A stretch of 64,000 nucleotides of DNA from the NCBI RefSeq assembly GCF_001593285.1, contig NZ_CP012529.1, forward strand, positions 2,604,001 through 2,668,000, in the 5' to 3' direction. Position numbers and translations under genes: made by a program. The notes under the pieces were generated by a model, which worked only from the letters and a program-made list of their open reading frames with translations, was not told the DNA's origin and searched no databases. The stretch's first letter is position 1. Every line of letters begins with the position of its first letter. Below are positions 56,933-64,000 of this stretch, piece by piece. Origin of the DNA: Psychrobacter sp. P2G3 (lineage in GTDB: Bacteria > Pseudomonadota > Gammaproteobacteria > Pseudomonadales > Moraxellaceae).

Positions 56933-57856
56933 TTAAGAATGCATACTTACTACGACATTGATACTTATTATGCTTGGGTCTTCAAAAATAGCTAAATCTT
57001 GAGTAAGCTTCATAGTTGTCGTACAAAAAATAGCAAAGTCATCCTCTATAGCCTCGGTTACTTCACATGTTTGTTCTAAGCTAGGAGGCATACTAGCACT
57101 CATTACACAGATTATATCTTTAATGTCAGTCAGATTAATTCCAACTTTATTTAACCCTTCCAAATAATTACTCTTGAAACTATCTTTGTTATCTTCGTTT
57201 GCATAAATTGTTGGAAGTATATTTAGTAGTCTATTGCCGCTGAATACATGTTTCCAATCATTAAAGTCATAGCCAATCATAGAGTCGTCCTGCCTATAAA
57301 CGCTACAAACTGTAGTTACAACTGAATCTATAAAGGAATAATAAAAGTTATAACTCTCAATGCTCATATCGTTTACAAAATCATTTTTTGCTTGTGATGT
57401 GATGAAAGGTATAGCAAAAGTAGGAATAGATGATAGTGTGCTCACCTTATCTCTTAAAGCATTTTGGGATTTGGTCTTGAAACTACTTATTTCATCTATA
57501 GTTGAAGGAAGGATTGCAAAAGTCAGTGCTGATATAGTAGCTATTTCTTCTTGAAAGACGCGTAAACCATAAAGGCTAGCCTCCTTTTCAACTAAAAAAA
57601 CTATGACTTTTTGACTTTTGAGTTGCTGATCTCTATCGATTTCTGTCATATTCTTTAAATCGTCTAAACTAACTATTTTAAAATCTGAATCATGGATATC
57701 GATTTTTAAATATCTATTAGAGGCTTTATTAAACCTATCTTTACCAATATTTTGCGCTACCTTCTTAGTTATTTGACCTGTTGTGACGAGCATAAATCCT
57801 TCAGGTTCTTTGTGATTAGGAATATCACTCATTGTATATTTAGAAGTACTGCTCAT
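56933..57856 (-). CDS. Degenerate FtsZ/tubulin-like protein
   Basis: A 307-residue protein that I align by eye to FtsZ. SQKVIVFLVEKEASLYGLRV (81-100), then EEIATISALTFAILP, corresponds to the FtsZ strand, the GGGTGTG loop and the following strand ending VAVVTKPF, but the glycines of the nucleotide loop are gone. YSFIDSVVTTVCSVYRQDDS (173-192) with MIGYDFNDWKHVFS matches the helix H7-T7 region ending NVDFADVRTVMS. Asp197 and Asp200 sit where FtsZ has its two catalytic T7 Asp. TDIKDIICVMSASMP and DDFAIFCTTTM match the FtsZ C-terminal subdomain (GVLVNITAG and NATVVIGTS). It probably cannot bind GTP normally but could dock onto FtsZ. It is divergent from a nuclease-like gene. The homology is an inference from pattern and spacing. 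Confidence 0.6.
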   Translation of the reverse strand: MSSTSKYTMSDIPNHKEPEGFMLVTTGQITKKVAQNIGKDRFNKASNRYLKIDIHDSDFKIVSLDDLKNMTEIDRDQQLKSQKVIVFLVEKEASLYGLRVFQEEIATISALTFAILPSTIDEISSFKTKSQNALRDKVSTLSSIPTFAIPFITSQAKNDFVNDMSIESYNFYYSFIDSVVTTVCSVYRQDDSMIGYDFNDWKHVFSGNRLLNILPTIYANEDNKDSFKSNYLEGLNKVGINLTDIKDIICVMSASMPPSLEQTCEVTEAIEDDFAIFCTTTMKLTQDLAIFEDPSIISINVVVSMHS

Positions 57857-57956
57857 AGTAACGAACTCTTTGTCATGTTTTAGAAAGTATGGATGTATGT
57901 GTTATTTCGATAAACTTAATTTGATAATTTAAACTAAAACCACTAGGAAAATGACT

Positions 57957-59252
57957 ATGCTCAACAATAATTTTAAACAAAAAATTTCAAGTTTACAGGA
58001 TAAGGAACAAGCCTCTCTAAAGAATCACAATGATACAAAACAAGATTTTAATATATTTACGATCTTGCGTAAGACAGGTGAAGAAGTTGGTTTGCACTCT
58101 CGTTTCCTTGCCGAATTACTCAATAGAAATGCTAGTCATAAAATAGCAGACTTTCAACAATTATTCATTGAAACCGTATTAAATAATGCCATAGCAACAC
58201 AAGAATGGAATCGAGAAAAATTAAGTCCTAAAGATGACTACAGTTGTGAAATTGAATATAGTTTTCGTAATTCAGATCATGGTAGAGCTGATATCATTCT
58301 CAAAAACAAAAACAACGTTATTGTTGTCGAAAACAAGATTTATGCTTTTGATCAAAAAGGTCAACTGGCTAAATATTATAAAGCGTGCCAAGAATTGGGC
58401 TATGACGATAAAAATATTTACATAGTATATTTAAATCGTTTTGGGGATGATGTGTCGCCCTATGGACAGGGAGATATTAGTAATGAAGACTATGGCGTGA
58501 TTAGCTATAAAGAAGATGTTTTTAACTTTTTAAAACTATGTAAGGCAAAGGTAGTAGATTATCCGCATATAGAACAGACTATTGAGCAGTACATCAATAC
58601 CGTTGCTAGAATTACAGGTCAAACAAGGAATGCAAAAATGAAACAAGAGTATGTAGACTTTCTGGCAAATGACAATAACTTTAAAACAGTTCACAACCTT
58701 AGCCAGAACTTTGAAACGTTTCAACAGCGTATTCAGAATGAGATATGGAATAGTTTATTGGCTTATTTTAGCGAGAAAAATATAGAGTTTACTTTTTGTG
58801 ATAATCAGCTTTTACCTTATAGCCAAGAAAAAGCAGTAAAGCAGTACTTCTCAGGTGGTGGTACGAAAGGCAAAGCTAAGACGTACGGACTTTGCTATAG
58901 AATAACCGAAAAATATAACGTAGGAGTTTATTGTTATATTGAGCTAAATCATCGTTTGTATTACAGCATAACGTTAGTAGACAAGGATGGACGCCTTCCA
59001 GAATGTCCAAGCGATATGAAAGATTTCAAAGGAAGAGTTGAGAAACTACATAAAAACTGGGAGTATCAAGAAAAAAAGAAGAATTTAGGTGGTCAGGTTT
59101 ATCCTCAACGCCCAGTCAATTTCAAAAACCCCAACGATAATTTTTTCGATATTATCAATGAGAAGAGTCGCGAAGAGTGGGTGGCCGAAACAGCTGATGA
59201 TATTATTCAGCTAATCAATGATGTGAAGAATATCGATGTCCAGCAAGTGTGA
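57957..59252 (+). CDS. PD-(D/E)XK nuclease superfamily protein (PDDEXK_4 type)
   Basis: About 431 residues from the ATG at 57957 (AGGAAA eight bases upstream; a second ATG six bases earlier is too close). FNIFTILRKTGEEVGLHSRFLAELL near residue 33 is the N-terminal signature of the PDDEXK_4 family. The nuclease core is GRADIILKNKNNVIVVENKI, with Asp near 112 and the E-x-K pair near 125-127, followed by a conserved Gln/Tyr helix (DQKGQLAKYYKA). The C-terminal half (250-431) is uncharacterised with FSGGGTKGKAKTYGLCYRI. Related proteins occur often in defence and mobile loci. It is divergent from the FtsZ-like gene across about 100 bp, suggesting shared control. No methyltransferase is adjacent. 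Confidence 0.82.
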   Translation: MLNNNFKQKISSLQDKEQASLKNHNDTKQDFNIFTILRKTGEEVGLHSRFLAELLNRNASHKIADFQQLFIETVLNNAIATQEWNREKLSPKDDYSCEIEYSFRNSDHGRADIILKNKNNVIVVENKIYAFDQKGQLAKYYKACQELGYDDKNIYIVYLNRFGDDVSPYGQGDISNEDYGVISYKEDVFNFLKLCKAKVVDYPHIEQTIEQYINTVARITGQTRNAKMKQEYVDFLANDNNFKTVHNLSQNFETFQQRIQNEIWNSLLAYFSEKNIEFTFCDNQLLPYSQEKAVKQYFSGGGTKGKAKTYGLCYRITEKYNVGVYCYIELNHRLYYSITLVDKDGRLPECPSDMKDFKGRVEKLHKNWEYQEKKKNLGGQVYPQRPVNFKNPNDNFFDIINEKSREEWVAETADDIIQLINDVKNIDVQQV

Positions 59253-59342
59253 CGCTGTCTTGTTAAACATTATCATGTTTAATTATAAATAGTCGCCTTG
59301 AGGCGCAGTTTAGCCCCGATTGCAGTGGTTATCCTTGGTGAC

Positions 59343-59508
59343 GCACAGGGCTGCGGGCGCTTGGCTAGAGTTGGTCGCTCGAATGTTGGAACGACTCTGG
59401 CCTTAGCGCCCGCCTCTGTGCTAGCCAAAATATGAGCGGGACAGAAAATTCCCTTTAAGGAATTTTCACTTGCGAAGCTAAAATTGCAGTGCAATTTTTT
59501 AACGCTTC
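59343..59508. other. Highly structured GC-rich intergenic segment (three hairpins)
   Basis: Three stem-loops follow one another. Hairpin 1 (59343-59421) has an outer stem GCACAG/CTGTGC, a strong GCGGGCGCT/AGCGCCCGC stem and a further inner GGC/GCC-type stem. Hairpin 2 (59444-59467) is GAAAATTCC/GGAATTTTC. Hairpin 3 (59474-59508) has GAAGC/GCTTC around AAAATTGCA/TGCAATTTT. The local GC is well above its neighbours. It may be a dispersed palindromic repeat or a small RNA; an 86-codon frame across it is not convincing. Confidence 0.5.
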
Positions 59509-59539
59509 TCAGGATTAGCTCCCAGTAATAAATCCCCAC

Positions 59540-59821
59540 CTAAACAAACTCCCGCTCAACATTCATCATCCGCGCATCTACCATCCGCTCTATTTTCTCT
59601 TCAATTTGGCTGCATTGCGACTCGACCTCACGTTTAGACAGCCCGACGATCACAAACGTCCACTCGCTGGCATCATGTCGATCACGCTCACCGCTCTCAC
59701 AGACTGCGACGCTTGGCGTATTGCCGAAGCGGGCGTGCAATCCGCCCATGCGTTGGCGTTTTTCTTTGAGTGAGCTACAGCCGGGTAGCGCAAAAGTCAG
59801 CGTTAAGATAGCAATATGCAT
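59540..59821 (-). CDS. DUF503 (YlxP-like) family protein
   Basis: A 93-residue protein of the DUF503 family: MHIAILTLTFALPGCSSLKEKRQRM at the N-terminus, then SVAVCESGERDRHDASEWTF and VESQCSQIEEKIE at the end, matching the family length of about 95. Its function is unknown; YlxP-like genes often neighbour translation factor genes, but not here. AAGGAG precedes the ATG. Confidence 0.85.
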   Translation of the reverse strand: MHIAILTLTFALPGCSSLKEKRQRMGGLHARFGNTPSVAVCESGERDRHDASEWTFVIVGLSKREVESQCSQIEEKIERMVDARMMNVEREFV

Positions 59822-59969
59822 TTTATTCTCCTTGCTACAGTGGTTTACGCTTTATAATAGTAGCAAATAAGCACGGCAAGTTATGCTATCGTTACCTTGC
59901 CGTATCGATACCTCATAACGACTCACACTGTTTATACTAATACCATTCATAAAAATCACAATAGCCAAT

Positions 59970-60800
59970 ATGCGTACTCGCCCAATGACTTCTATCAGCT
60001 ACGTACAGCAACAGCGCATTACTCGATTATGCGTGCGCTGCGGATTACTCCTTATGCAATATGGTGCCGAGTCCGCTGTGGTGGTTGACTTGTCTAAACG
60101 TTTGGGATTCGCTTTGGGAATGAGTAGCGTAGAATGTTCGCTTAATTTTAATGCCATAACCTTGACGACCATCTGTAATGAACGCTGTATCACCACCACT
60201 CGAGACACTATTAATCAAAGCATCAATGTCAACTTATTGGTACAAATCCAGCAAATTATCAATAAAACCGAAGCCGATACAAATAGCGACAAGCTAGATA
60301 ACAATAAACTAAAATCTGAGCTGACTGACCGCACCACCCTTGCGTTTGATGAATTAGATAAAACGGTTTATCCAACGTGGCTGGTGGGCATATTTGTTGG
60401 CGCATCTTGTGCCGCGTTTGCCAATCTTAATGGCGGCAGTTGGTCGATTACCGCCGTAACATTTATCGCTGGTATGGTAGCGATGTTCACCCGCATTTAT
60501 CTGGCCAAGCACCACTTCAATCCCTTTATCACGGTCATTGTGACGGCTTTTATCGCCTCTTTGATTGGGGCGACGACTTACTATTTTGATATTGGTAATA
60601 ATGCCGATATTGCCGTTGCCTCTAGCGTTCTACTGCTGGTGCCAAGCTTTCCTTTGATTAACTCTTTCTCAGACATCTTAAAGGGCTATGTCAATATTGG
60701 GATTGGACGTGCGGTTTTTACTTATATGTTGACCTTGTCCGCGTGCGTTGGCATCGTGATGGCGCTGGTTTTACTTCGCATACAGCACTGGGGGTTTTGA
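59970..60800 (+). CDS. yjjP: Threonine/serine exporter N-terminal-type protein (YjjP-like)
   Basis: A 276-residue protein of the ThrE N-terminal family (DUF1212). The first 130 residues are soluble with CGLLLMQYGAESAVVVDLSKR and LGFALGMSSVECSLNFNAIT, then five membrane segments. With the small downstream protein it corresponds to the E. coli split pair YjjP-YjjB, proposed to export succinate or, in ThrE, threonine/serine. The next gene starts one base after its stop, so they are coupled. Ribosome site weak. Confidence 0.85.
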   Translation: MRTRPMTSISYVQQQRITRLCVRCGLLLMQYGAESAVVVDLSKRLGFALGMSSVECSLNFNAITLTTICNERCITTTRDTINQSINVNLLVQIQQIINKTEADTNSDKLDNNKLKSELTDRTTLAFDELDKTVYPTWLVGIFVGASCAAFANLNGGSWSITAVTFIAGMVAMFTRIYLAKHHFNPFITVIVTAFIASLIGATTYYFDIGNNADIAVASSVLLLVPSFPLINSFSDILKGYVNIGIGRAVFTYMLTLSACVGIVMALVLLRIQHWGF

Positions 60801-60801
60801 C

Positions 60802-61254
60802 ATGTGGTTCATTGATACCGTGGTATTGTCATGTATCATTACCCTTGGTTGGACGCTTATGTTCAGCGTACCCAAACGCTATATTCTACCTTGTTTGCTG
60901 ATGACCGCGTTTGGGTTCGGGCTAAAAACAGCGCTTGTCTATCAGCACATACATCTCGTGGTAGCCAGCTTTTTTGGAGCGATGCTTGCCAGCTTTTTGG
61001 GGGTGTACTTTTCTAAAAAATATACCCTACCACCCAAAGCATTAATCTCACCAAGCGTCATCTGTATGATGCCAGGTATCGCCGCTTATAAGGCGATGGT
61101 CAGTATGGTGCAGATTGGCTATTTTGGCTTTTCGGACGAATTATTTAGCCAAATGATGGTGTATTTGTTTGAGGCGTTGTTTGTGACCTCAGGATTGGTG
61201 CTGGGTTTGTCCATTCCTGGGCTGTTATTTTATAGACGTCGTGCCATTGTATAG
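60802..61254 (+). CDS. yjjB: Threonine/serine exporter C-terminal-type protein (YjjB-like)
   Basis: A 150-residue membrane protein (DUF3815) with four or five segments. MMPGIAAYKAMVSMVQIGYFG and LGLSIPGLLFYRRR match YjjB ([36 protein letters not shown]). It forms the second half of the exporter encoded just upstream. Confidence 0.88.
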   Translation: MWFIDTVVLSCIITLGWTLMFSVPKRYILPCLLMTAFGFGLKTALVYQHIHLVVASFFGAMLASFLGVYFSKKYTLPPKALISPSVICMMPGIAAYKAMVSMVQIGYFGFSDELFSQMMVYLFEALFVTSGLVLGLSIPGLLFYRRRAIV

Positions 61255-61369
61255 CTGAGTCTAGAGGCTAGCTGCCACAGCTTTACGATAAAAACCTTGT
61301 AAGATTTATTATTATACCCATTACCATAGAGTTCAAAATTGTACCAAAACTTAATAAAGAGACATAACA

Positions 61370-62725
61370 ATGACAAAACATTATGATTATATTTCCATTG
61401 GCGGCGGTAGCGGCGGTATTGCTTCGATCAATCGAGCCGCGAGCTATGGCAAAAAATGCGCCATTATCGAAGCTGACCAATTGGGCGGCACCTGCGTAAA
61501 CTGGGGCTGCGTACCTAAAAAGGTGATGTGGTATGGGGCACAAGTTGCCGAAGCCATCGAAAAATATGCGCCTGATTATGGCTTTGACGTGGAAGTAAAA
61601 GGCTTTGATTTTCAAAAGCTGGTCAATAGTCGTCAACAGTATATCCAAAACATTCACCGCTCTTATGATAATAACTTGGCGAAAAATGGCGTTGAAGTGA
61701 TAAAGGGTTTTGCCAAATTTATCGATACCAATACGGTCGAGGTTAATGGCGAACACATTACCGCTGACCATATTTTGATTGCTACAGGCGGTCACCCTAT
61801 TCTTCCTAATATCAAAGGCGCAGAACACGGTATTGATTCTGATGGATTTTTTAGGTTAAACCATTTGCCAAAACGTGTGGCTATCGTCGGCGCAGGATAT
61901 ATCGCTGTTGAGATCGCGGGCGTACTTAACAGTCTAGGCGCTGAGGTGCATTTGTATGTTCGTCAGCATTCACCGCTACGCTCATTTGATCATACTATCG
62001 TCGAGGCCTTGCTGATAGAAATGGAGCAAGACGGCATTCAACTGCATACTGAAACCACCCTTACTGAAGTCAATAAGAATGAAGATGGCAGTTTAGAGTT
62101 ATGTACCAAAGATGGCGCTCTTGATACCGTAGATTGCTTGATTTGGGCGATTGGTCGCGCGCCTTCCACCGATACTATCAACTTGGATGTCACAGGCGTT
62201 GAGACGACGGACAACGGCAAAATCAAAGTCGATAAGTTCCAAAATACTAATGTTGAAGGCATTTATGCGGTTGGCGATATTATTGAGAACAGTATTGATT
62301 TGACGCCAGTGGCTATCGCGGCGGGTCGTAGGTTGTCTGAGCGCTTGTTTAATGACAAAACCGATGAGCATTTAGTTTATGATCTTATCCCGACGGTTAT
62401 CTTTACCCACCCTGCTATCGGCACTATTGGCTTGTCTGAGATTGACGCTATCAATCATCATGGCAAGGACAATATCAAATGCTACACCTCGACATTTACC
62501 TCTATGTATAGCGCGGTGACTCAGCATCGTCAAAAGTGCGTGATGAAGCTAGTGTGCTTAGGAGATGATGAAAAAGTTATCGGTTTGCATGGTATTGGTT
62601 ATGGTGTTGATGAGATGATTCAAGGCTTTGCGGTGGCGATAAAAATGGGCGCGACTAAGGCTGACTTTGATGATACCGTTGCTATTCATCCTACAGGTTC
62701 GGAAGAATTTGTGACGATGCGTTAG
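61370..62725 (+). CDS. gor: Glutathione-disulfide reductase
   Basis: A 451-residue class I flavoprotein oxidoreductase, the length of bacterial Gor. The FAD motif [14 protein letters not shown] is near the N-terminus, the redox disulfide is [13 protein letters not shown] near residue 43, the NADPH motif is [15 protein letters not shown], and the C-terminal dimer-interface motif [12 protein letters not shown] carries the catalytic His-Glu. It keeps glutathione reduced, and so could support the glutathione-dependent persulfide dioxygenase. A terminator follows. Confidence 0.95.
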   Translation: MTKHYDYISIGGGSGGIASINRAASYGKKCAIIEADQLGGTCVNWGCVPKKVMWYGAQVAEAIEKYAPDYGFDVEVKGFDFQKLVNSRQQYIQNIHRSYDNNLAKNGVEVIKGFAKFIDTNTVEVNGEHITADHILIATGGHPILPNIKGAEHGIDSDGFFRLNHLPKRVAIVGAGYIAVEIAGVLNSLGAEVHLYVRQHSPLRSFDHTIVEALLIEMEQDGIQLHTETTLTEVNKNEDGSLELCTKDGALDTVDCLIWAIGRAPSTDTINLDVTGVETTDNGKIKVDKFQNTNVEGIYAVGDIIENSIDLTPVAIAAGRRLSERLFNDKTDEHLVYDLIPTVIFTHPAIGTIGLSEIDAINHHGKDNIKCYTSTFTSMYSAVTQHRQKCVMKLVCLGDDEKVIGLHGIGYGVDEMIQGFAVAIKMGATKADFDDTVAIHPTGSEEFVTMR

Positions 62726-62747
62726 ATAGACTGGGTGCTATTAGAAG

Positions 62748-62777
62748 AAAGGCTATTCTTGACGGAATAGCCTTTTT
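62748..62777 (+). terminator. Terminator after gor
   Basis: AAAGGCTATTC (62748-62758) pairs with GAATAGCCTTT (62765-62775), followed by a T-run. Confidence 0.85.
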
Positions 62778-62866
62778 TATTGCCTATTTTTTATTTAGTG
62801 CAAAGTCACATACAGACAGCACAATCATGATGCTGCTATGATGCGTTTAATAATGACCGTTGCGAG

Positions 62867-63079
62867 ATGACTGTGTGGCAGGTATACCTTTTTATATTAC
62901 CGATTGGTTTAGGCATCATGACCTTGGCAGCAAGCTTATTGTTTTTATTTGCTTACCTGATGTCTGATGACAATGCCACGCGCTTGCCTGCTTTCAACTG
63001 GTTTAAGCGTTTAATTATTGTGGCATTTGTTCTGCTAAGCATTGGCTTGTTTATGACCTTTGGGCATTTTTGGGGTTAG
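62867..63079 (+). CDS. Small two-helix membrane protein
   Basis: A 70-residue protein with two hydrophobic helices (residues 5-31 and 48-68) joined by a charged loop (MSDDNATRLPAFNWFKR). No family recognised. Its ribosome site is weak, but the composition is typical of a genuine small inner-membrane protein. It converges with the GNAT gene. Confidence 0.55.
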   Translation: MTVWQVYLFILPIGLGIMTLAASLLFLFAYLMSDDNATRLPAFNWFKRLIIVAFVLLSIGLFMTFGHFWG

Positions 63080-63108
63080 CTCAAGTTTGATATAGATAAA
63101 GTTAACCT

Positions 63109-63765
63109 TTAAGCGTTAACGATTTTCTCTAACTCTAACAACTCTAAATCCTGACGTTTTGGTTCGCCATTATTGCCATCATATGGAAATGGCATCTTAT
63201 TACCATTCAACTGATAACCACGGCGCTGATAGTAAGCCAATAGCTCAGGGCGATGGCTTAAAATAGACATAGTAAGACGGGTTGGTTGGCTGTTACTTTT
63301 TAAATGTCTTTCAGCGAAAGTTTCAGCGGCTTGTAATATTACATTACCAACGCCCTGCCCCTGCAGCTCTGGATGTACGGCAAACATACCAATATAAGCT
63401 TTGTTATCATTGTCAGTCCTATTAAGGTCGCTCTTATTTGTATTGTCATCAACTTTTATATCGACTGCAATACAACCCAACAGCTCACCGGTTTCATCTG
63501 CATCGCGTTCGCCAGTCGTCGTTTTTGGATAAATGAACAGATAGTGTTTTGGATTGGCAATGATGCTTGCCAGCTCAGCTTGAGTGATACGAATGCCACC
63601 GACGAGATCTGCTTCATTGGTCCAGCCTTCCGTCTCACGATAGCAGCGGTTGAGCAGCTGTTCGAGTGCGTCAATATCATCCGCTTCTGCTTGTCGTAAA
63701 AATACTGATTCTCTATTCAAGTGGTTTTTGCCTGTCTGTTCTTTATTTATCTGTTCTTTATTCAT
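63109..63765 (-). CDS. GNAT family N-acetyltransferase
   Basis: A 218-residue GNAT protein. FLRQAEADDIDALEQLLNRC starts the fold and MFAVHPELQGQGVGNVILQAAE carries the acetyl-CoA loop (Q-x-x-G-x-G/A). MSILSHRPELLAYYQRRGYQ is the C-terminal motif B. The first 20 residues repeat NKEQ and are not part of the domain. Substrate unknown. AAAGGACG precedes the ATG. Confidence 0.88.
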   Translation of the reverse strand: MNKEQINKEQTGKNHLNRESVFLRQAEADDIDALEQLLNRCYRETEGWTNEADLVGGIRITQAELASIIANPKHYLFIYPKTTTGERDADETGELLGCIAVDIKVDDNTNKSDLNRTDNDNKAYIGMFAVHPELQGQGVGNVILQAAETFAERHLKSNSQPTRLTMSILSHRPELLAYYQRRGYQLNGNKMPFPYDGNNGEPKRQDLELLELEKIVNA

Positions 63766-63814
63766 GAAACTGGTCGTCCTTTTCCGTCTATTTAGTATAA
63801 AAGGCTATATAATA

Positions 63815-63846
63815 AAAGGCTGATCTAAATTAATAGACCAGCCTTT
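63815..63846. terminator. Terminator between GNAT gene and right-edge gene
   Basis: AAAGGCTGATCTA (63815-63827) pairs with TAGACCAGCCTTT (63834-63846) with one mismatch, with A/T runs on both sides. It lies in the spacer after the leftward gene at the right edge and upstream of the GNAT gene. Confidence 0.7.
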
Positions 63847-63873
63847 ATAGTAAACCTTATAACCCTCTAAATG

Positions 63874-64000
63874 CTAGCGTGATAATGCCTGCGCTTGGTC
63901 AATGAGATTAAATCCTACATTAATTTGTGCGCGCGTTGGCCCATGACCACGGCGAAGTAGCTCAGAAAAAGCGACCAGCTCTTTATCACGCCCTAACGTG
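63874..64000 (-). CDS. Partial gene at the right edge (C-terminus only)
   Basis: The last 41 codons read TLGRDKELVAFSELLRRGHG and end DQAQALSR before a TAG stop. The frame continues beyond the window. It is helical and basic. I cannot name the family from this fragment. Confidence 0.6.
   Translation of the reverse strand, partial: TLGRDKELVAFSELLRRGHGPTRAQINVGFNLIDQAQALSR

Noticed and set aside
59279-59539. 86-codon minus-strand frame across the structured region
   Set aside because: Its codons follow the hairpins of the palindromic segment, and it looks like a by-product of that repeat.

Overview
The window looks like a chromosomal segment of a Moraxellaceae gammaproteobacterium, most likely Psychrobacter. 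I infer this from moderate-to-low GC, the gene order ssb - MFS - divergent uvrA (as in pseudomonads), the gspN-gspC-gspD order, and a malonate cluster in the Acinetobacter order mdcL-M-A-C-D-E-G-B-H with a divergent mdcY. No database search was possible; names rest on motifs, length and context.

Layout. (1) 1-5500 is an arginine/ornithine block: an Lrp/AsnC regulator divergent from ornithine cyclodeaminase, then an arginase and a nucleoside-recognition-domain transporter. It also holds a MITE-like repeat and a 62-bp remnant of a fic gene. (2) 5526-27837 is a probable tRNA-Val-anchored genomic island of about 22 kb. A 170-bp direct repeat (one mismatch) bounds it. The right copy lies in the intact tRNA-Val(GAC); the left copy carries only the tRNA 3' half. 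Inside are a Fic AMP-transferase, a TauE/SafE exporter, the complete malonate decarboxylase/transporter operon, a nickel-type module (InrS-like sensor, NreB-like MFS, HupE/UreJ protein and an anchor protein), a DUF6122 protein, an XRE-ImmA/IrrE protein divergent from an isochorismatase-like hydrolase, an alpha/beta hydrolase, an ETHE1-like persulfide dioxygenase, two decayed genes (LysE-type, DUF305) and a small XRE regulator. I found no integrase. (3) 28031-55092 is mainly core genome: MoxR/DUF58/transglutaminase, cytochrome c, a FimX-like degenerate GGDEF-EAL protein, epmB/efp, a hybrid histidine kinase, tcdA, tatD, gspDCN, an H-NS-like protein, ssb, an MFS pump and uvrA. (4) 55481-59252 is accessory: a Pro-Thr-Asp repeat lipoprotein, then a divergent pair made of a degenerate FtsZ-like protein and a PD-(D/E)XK nuclease-like protein. 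(5) 59290-64000 returns to core genes: a structured GC-rich intergenic region, DUF503, a YjjP/YjjB exporter, glutathione reductase and a GNAT.

How genes work together. Arginase plus ornithine cyclodeaminase would convert arginine to ornithine and urea, then proline. The mdc operon imports malonate, decarboxylates it to acetyl-ACP and CO2, and builds its own prosthetic group; MdcY has a recognisable box at its own start. The nickel module pairs sensing, export and a HupE-type membrane protein around two palindromes. EpmB lies divergent from its substrate EF-P. The candidate for something undescribed is the FtsZ-like/nuclease pair at 56933-59252: the FtsZ-like protein keeps the two T7-loop aspartates but has lost the GGGTGTG nucleotide-binding motif.
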